A stretch of DNA of 8,608 nt from JBQTII01 sp052388275 (GTDB lineage: Bacteria > Actinomycetota > Actinomycetes > Sporichthyales > Sporichthyaceae): positions 1-8,608 of the forward strand of contig JBQTII010000010.1 of assembly GCA_052388275.1 (NCBI GenBank), in the 5' to 3' direction. Below the pieces are notes generated by a model. It had not been told where the DNA came from. It saw nothing but the letters and a program-made list of their open reading frames with translations, and did no database searches. Shown one piece after another: positions 6,503 to 8,608 of the stretch. The translations under genes and the position numbers were made by a program. Within the stretch, counting starts at the first letter, position 1. Every line of letters begins with the position of its first letter.

Positions 6503-6745
6503 ATGGCTACCACGGTGAAGGTGTCCGTACCGACGCGCGACCGGATCAATGCCCTCGGCGCTGCGACGGCCCAGACCGCAGACGAAGTCGTTTGTGCGGC
6601 GCTTGACGAATACGAACGAGCCTTGTTCTTCGATGCCTACCGCAGCGCTGTCGACGCCGAGGCGGCACGCGGCCTCGGCCCCAGTCTCGCCGCGGAACTA
6701 CGACTGTGGGACCGCAGCCTGCGCGACGGTCTCGACGATGCCTGA
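6503..6745 (+). CDS. mazE: MazE-like antitoxin, probable ribbon-helix-helix
   Basis: This 80-residue protein is the likely antitoxin of the downstream MazF toxin. Residues 2-10 (ATTVKVSVP) look like the DNA-contacting beta strand of a ribbon-helix-helix fold, followed by helices in RDRINALGAATAQ and ADEVVCAALDEYERALF (27-43). The C-terminal half, rich in Asp and Glu and ending WDRSLRDGLDDA, is the expected flexible toxin-binding tail, where a Trp and acidic residues would fill the MazF active groove. The fold is inferred from pattern, not from a strong sequence match. The only start giving a normal length is ATG 6503. It has no Shine-Dalgarno sequence and lies 6 nt after a TATACT box, so leaderless translation is likely. 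It ends inside the toxin gene. Confidence 0.8.
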   Translation: MATTVKVSVPTRDRINALGAATAQTADEVVCAALDEYERALFFDAYRSAVDAEAARGLGPSLAAELRLWDRSLRDGLDDA

Positions 6746-7073
6746 CCCCCGGCGCGGCGAGATCTACCTGATCGACCTGGGGGAACCGCTGGGCCACGAA
6801 GCCGGCTTTGCCCGGCCTGCCCTGGTGGTTTCCGATGACCGCGCCAACCAACGGGGCCTGGTCATCGCCTGCCCCCTCACCCGCTCCCGCCGGGGCTACC
6901 CGACCCACATCGAGATCGAGCCAGCAGCCAGCGGCCTGGACGAGGTCAGCTACGTCCAGACCGAGCAGATCCGCACGCTGAGCACGGCCCGGCTGATCAC
7001 CCTGGTGGGCAGGATCGAACCGGACGCCATGTGGCAGGTGCAACGCGCGATGCGCATGCTGCTGCGGCTGTGA
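6738..7073 (+). CDS. mazF: MazF/PemK-family endoribonuclease toxin
   Basis: This is a sequence-specific, ribosome-independent mRNA interferase of 111 residues, the usual size. The fold is marked by PRRGEIYLIDLGEPLG (4-19), ARPALVVSDDRAN (25-37), VIACPLTRS (42-50), SYVQTEQIRTL (71-81) and RLITLVGRI (85-93). Arg26 and Thr48 occupy the positions of the catalytic Arg and Thr known in MazF enzymes, so it appears active. The cleaved sequence cannot be predicted. Its ATG overlaps the antitoxin stop by 8 nt (6738-6745), implying translational coupling with the antitoxin made first. The frame is open further upstream, but the start is set by this overlap and by the match at PRRGEIY. It converges on mrp with 28 bp between stop codons; I saw no convincing terminator there. 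Confidence 0.92.
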   Translation: MPDPRRGEIYLIDLGEPLGHEAGFARPALVVSDDRANQRGLVIACPLTRSRRGYPTHIEIEPAASGLDEVSYVQTEQIRTLSTARLITLVGRIEPDAMWQVQRAMRMLLRL

Positions 7074-7101
7074 TCACCACGCCCGGGTGCGCTCATCGGC
7101 G

Positions 7102-8232
7102 CTATGCGACGGTGAGTGGGAGTGGGCGTCCGGCGAGGGAACGGCGCACCACCGGGAGCCGGGCGGCAATGCCGGCAAGCTCCTGCGCTGAATGTGCGTC
7201 AGGTTGGGCCAACACCACGGGGGTACCCGCATCGCCGGCCACTCGCAACGCCCGGTCCAGCGGAACCTGGCCGAGTAGGGGCGCACCCGCGGCGAGGGCG
7301 AGTTCGGCGCCGCCGCCGGAGCCGAACAGGTCGGTGTGTTCCCCGCAGTGTGCGCACGCCAGCGCCGACATGTTCTCGATGACGCCGGCGATCGGCATGT
7401 CCGAATCCTTCGCCATGGCCACGACCCGGCTTGCGACGCCTTGCGCTGCGGGTTGCGGGGTGGTGACGGCGAGAAGTGCCGCCGAGGGAAGCAGCTCGAG
7501 CAAGGAGAGTTGGATGTCACCGGTGCCGGGGGGCAAATCCAGCAACAGCACGTCGAGGTCACCCCAGTGCACATCGAGGAGGAACTGCTCCAACGCCTTG
7601 TGCAGCATCGGTCCGCGCCAGATCACCGGCGCGCCTTCGGGAACCAAGAAGCCCATCGACATCAAGGCGACCTCGTGCGAGCGCACCGGCATCATCAGCC
7701 CGCCGACGACGACCGGGTTCTCGCGTCCGACGCCGAACAGCGTCGGGATGGAGTAGCCGTAGACGTCGGCGTCCAGGATGCCGACCTTGGAGCCCTTGGC
7801 AGCCAATGCGGCGGCGAGGTTCGCCGTCACCGTGGACTTGCCGACCCCGCCCTTGCCGCTGGCGACGGCGTAGATCCGGGTGCGCAGGCCCAGGTCGTTG
7901 GTCAGCGACGGTGCGCCGGCGCGCAGTTGCCCGGCGAGATCCGCGCGCTCGCGGGCGGACAGTTCGGAGTAGGCGACGACGACCTCGCGCACGCCGTCCA
8001 GTTCGGCGACCGCCTCGGTGATGCGCTGGCGGAACACCTCGACCAGCGGGCAGGTTGAGGTGGTCAGCCGCACCGTCACCCTCAGGACCCCGCGCCGGTC
8101 CGCGCTGACCTCACCAAGCATGCCGAGCTCACCGATCGCGCGCCCGATATCGGGGTCGAGGACCGCGCCGGCACGCGCGCGCGCCGCGACCAGGTCGATC
8201 CCGGAGCGGTCGCGCACACCGAGAAGACTCAT
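7102..8232 (-). CDS. mrp: Mrp/ApbC-type iron-sulfur cluster carrier ATPase
   Basis: This cytoplasmic P-loop ATPase is thought to carry [4Fe-4S] clusters to target proteins. Residues about 12-88 form a MIP18/DUF59-like domain with the conserved Cys61 (TTSTCPL). The ATPase starts at RIYAVASGKGGVGKSTVTANLA, whose deviant Walker A has Lys127 and Lys132. DADVYGYSIP, VIWRGPMLHKALEQFL, the Walker B region DVLLLDLPPGTGD (227-239) and VTTPQ follow in the expected order. A CxxC pair, Cys293 and Cys296 (CAHCGEH), is the known bridging cluster site of dimeric Mrp proteins and is intact here. The 376 residues are a normal length. I chose ATG 8232 because the MIP18 domain begins soon after. An upstream in-frame start at 8304 would put 24 atypical residues inside a hairpin. 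The ribosome site is poor. Confidence 0.93.
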   Translation of the reverse strand: MSLLGVRDRSGIDLVAARARAGAVLDPDIGRAIGELGMLGEVSADRRGVLRVTVRLTTSTCPLVEVFRQRITEAVAELDGVREVVVAYSELSARERADLAGQLRAGAPSLTNDLGLRTRIYAVASGKGGVGKSTVTANLAAALAAKGSKVGILDADVYGYSIPTLFGVGRENPVVVGGLMMPVRSHEVALMSMGFLVPEGAPVIWRGPMLHKALEQFLLDVHWGDLDVLLLDLPPGTGDIQLSLLELLPSAALLAVTTPQPAAQGVASRVVAMAKDSDMPIAGVIENMSALACAHCGEHTDLFGSGGGAELALAAGAPLLGQVPLDRALRVAGDAGTPVVLAQPDAHSAQELAGIAARLPVVRRSLAGRPLPLTVA

Positions 8233-8251
8233 GACGCGGGCCCCAGGATGC

Positions 8252-8313
8252 AACCTCTGCGTGCGTGTCGGGGTGTCGCATGGCCTTGAAGGCCCCGGAC
8301 ACACGCAGAAGTT
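8252..8313 (-). terminator. Long imperfect inverted repeat between the edge gene and mrp
   Basis: The arms are 8252-8273 and 8293-8313. Twelve outer pairs (one G-U) are followed by a 2-nt/1-nt interruption, four pairs and four G-C pairs, for about 20 pairs. The loop contains a further GGCC..GGCC mini-hairpin. On the minus strand the structure begins 7 nt after the upstream stop codon and ends 19 nt before the mrp ATG. That position suits a terminator for the upstream gene or an attenuator in the mrp leader. No T-run follows. Confidence 0.55.
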
Positions 8314-8320
8314 GGGGGGA

Positions 8321-8608
8321 TCACTGCGGGTCCACGTAGAACGCGCGACGCTTGGGTTTGACGGGGCGCATGAAGAACTCGGGCCGACGTTGACCGCCGG
8401 GGCCCAGCGTGGCCCTGGTCTTGGCCAGCCACTCGCGGTACATCACCATCGAGCGCGCCGTGTCCACGAAGACGTCGCCGTACTGGTCCTGCGGCTTGGC
8501 CTTCTCCATCCGGACCTTCTGCAGCCAGCACTGCATCCCTGACCAGGGGTCAGGTTGGCCGGCGAAGGCCAGGTTCTGGTGCACGCCCGGGTCGGTCCAC
8601 CAGATGCG
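8321..8608 (-). CDS. C-terminal part of an unrecognised protein, cut by the window edge
   Basis: The frame is open to the right edge, so the 95 residues visible are a C-terminal fragment; the GTG at 8584 need not be the start. The fragment begins RIWWTDPGVHQNLAFAGQPD, has a helical middle including YGDVFVDTARSMVMYREWLA, and ends in a basic, proline-rich tail FFMRPVKPKRRAFYVDPQ. It is rich in Trp, Tyr, Phe and Met, which suggests a folded enzyme or ligand-binding domain and not a disordered tail. I see no membrane segment, metal motif or nucleotide motif. I do not recognise the family and assign no function. Regular codon pattern, a clean stop and the hairpin just after it support a real gene. 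It is co-directional with mrp, 88 bp upstream. Confidence 0.65.
   Translation of the reverse strand, partial: RIWWTDPGVHQNLAFAGQPDPWSGMQCWLQKVRMEKAKPQDQYGDVFVDTARSMVMYREWLAKTRATLGPGGQRRPEFFMRPVKPKRRAFYVDPQ

Noticed and set aside
7074..7101. CCCGGG-centred symmetry in the gap between mazF and mrp as a terminator
   Set aside because: The symmetry is only 6 bp with no usable loop, so a stable hairpin cannot be supported.
7336..8058. 240-residue plus-strand frame opposite mrp
   Set aside because: It is a shadow of the mrp ATPase domain. Its product is repetitive in His, Arg, Asp and Gln and lacks a plausible start.
8018..8542. Plus-strand frame of 174 residues spanning the mrp 5' end and the edge gene
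   Set aside because: It crosses the large inverted repeat and two minus-strand genes, with no ribosome site and no domain pattern.

Overview
The window comes from a chromosome with very high GC content. Its long antisense frames, frequent GTG starts and G/C-rich third codon positions suggest an actinobacterium. The protein families agree: an Mcr-type alpha-methylacyl-CoA racemase, an NDMA-dependent-type zinc alcohol dehydrogenase and an Mrp ATPase, all close to mycobacterial homologues as I remember them. I cannot name a genus. I found no rRNA, tRNA, CRISPR array, insertion sequence or phage gene.

Layout. (1) 34-2266: an Mcr/CaiB-type racemase (+) faces a zinc alcohol dehydrogenase (-), with 19 bp between stop codons and a small stem-loop across that junction. 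(2) 2267-3883: a divergent intergenic region, then an unrecognised protein of 204 residues with a possible N-terminal winged helix, then an alpha/beta hydrolase 46 bp downstream. A strong hairpin lies between these two genes. (3) 3884-4014: a convergent gap with a weak stem-loop. (4) 4015-6443: a HutC-type GntR regulator (-) diverges from a SulP anion transporter with a STAS domain (+). A perfect 14-bp palindrome, ATTGTACGTACAAT, lies at the transporter start and doubles as its likely -10 box. (5) 6503-7073: a toxin-antitoxin pair, a small MazE-like antitoxin overlapping a MazF endoribonuclease by 8 nt. It is preceded by a perfect ACGGTATACCGT palindrome and a second copy of its core. (6) 7102-8232 (-): an Mrp/ApbC iron-sulfur carrier ATPase. 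(7) 8321-8608 (-): the C-terminal part of an unrecognised protein that runs off the window. A large inverted repeat lies between it and mrp.

How the parts fit. The first block is catabolic in character: racemisation of 2-methyl-branched acyl-CoAs, alcohol oxidation and a hydrolase. This would suit lipid, sterol or isoprenoid breakdown, but the genes are not one operon and the link is an inference. The best supported regulatory unit is the GntR-SulP pair, where the operator geometry suggests one protein controlling both directions. The MazEF-like pair is self-contained. At both SulP and the antitoxin a TANNNT box lies 6-7 nt before a start codon that lacks a Shine-Dalgarno sequence, which predicts leaderless transcripts. 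I saw no clearly new multi-gene defence or biosynthetic system. The least explained items are the 204-residue protein, the truncated protein at the right edge and the hairpins.
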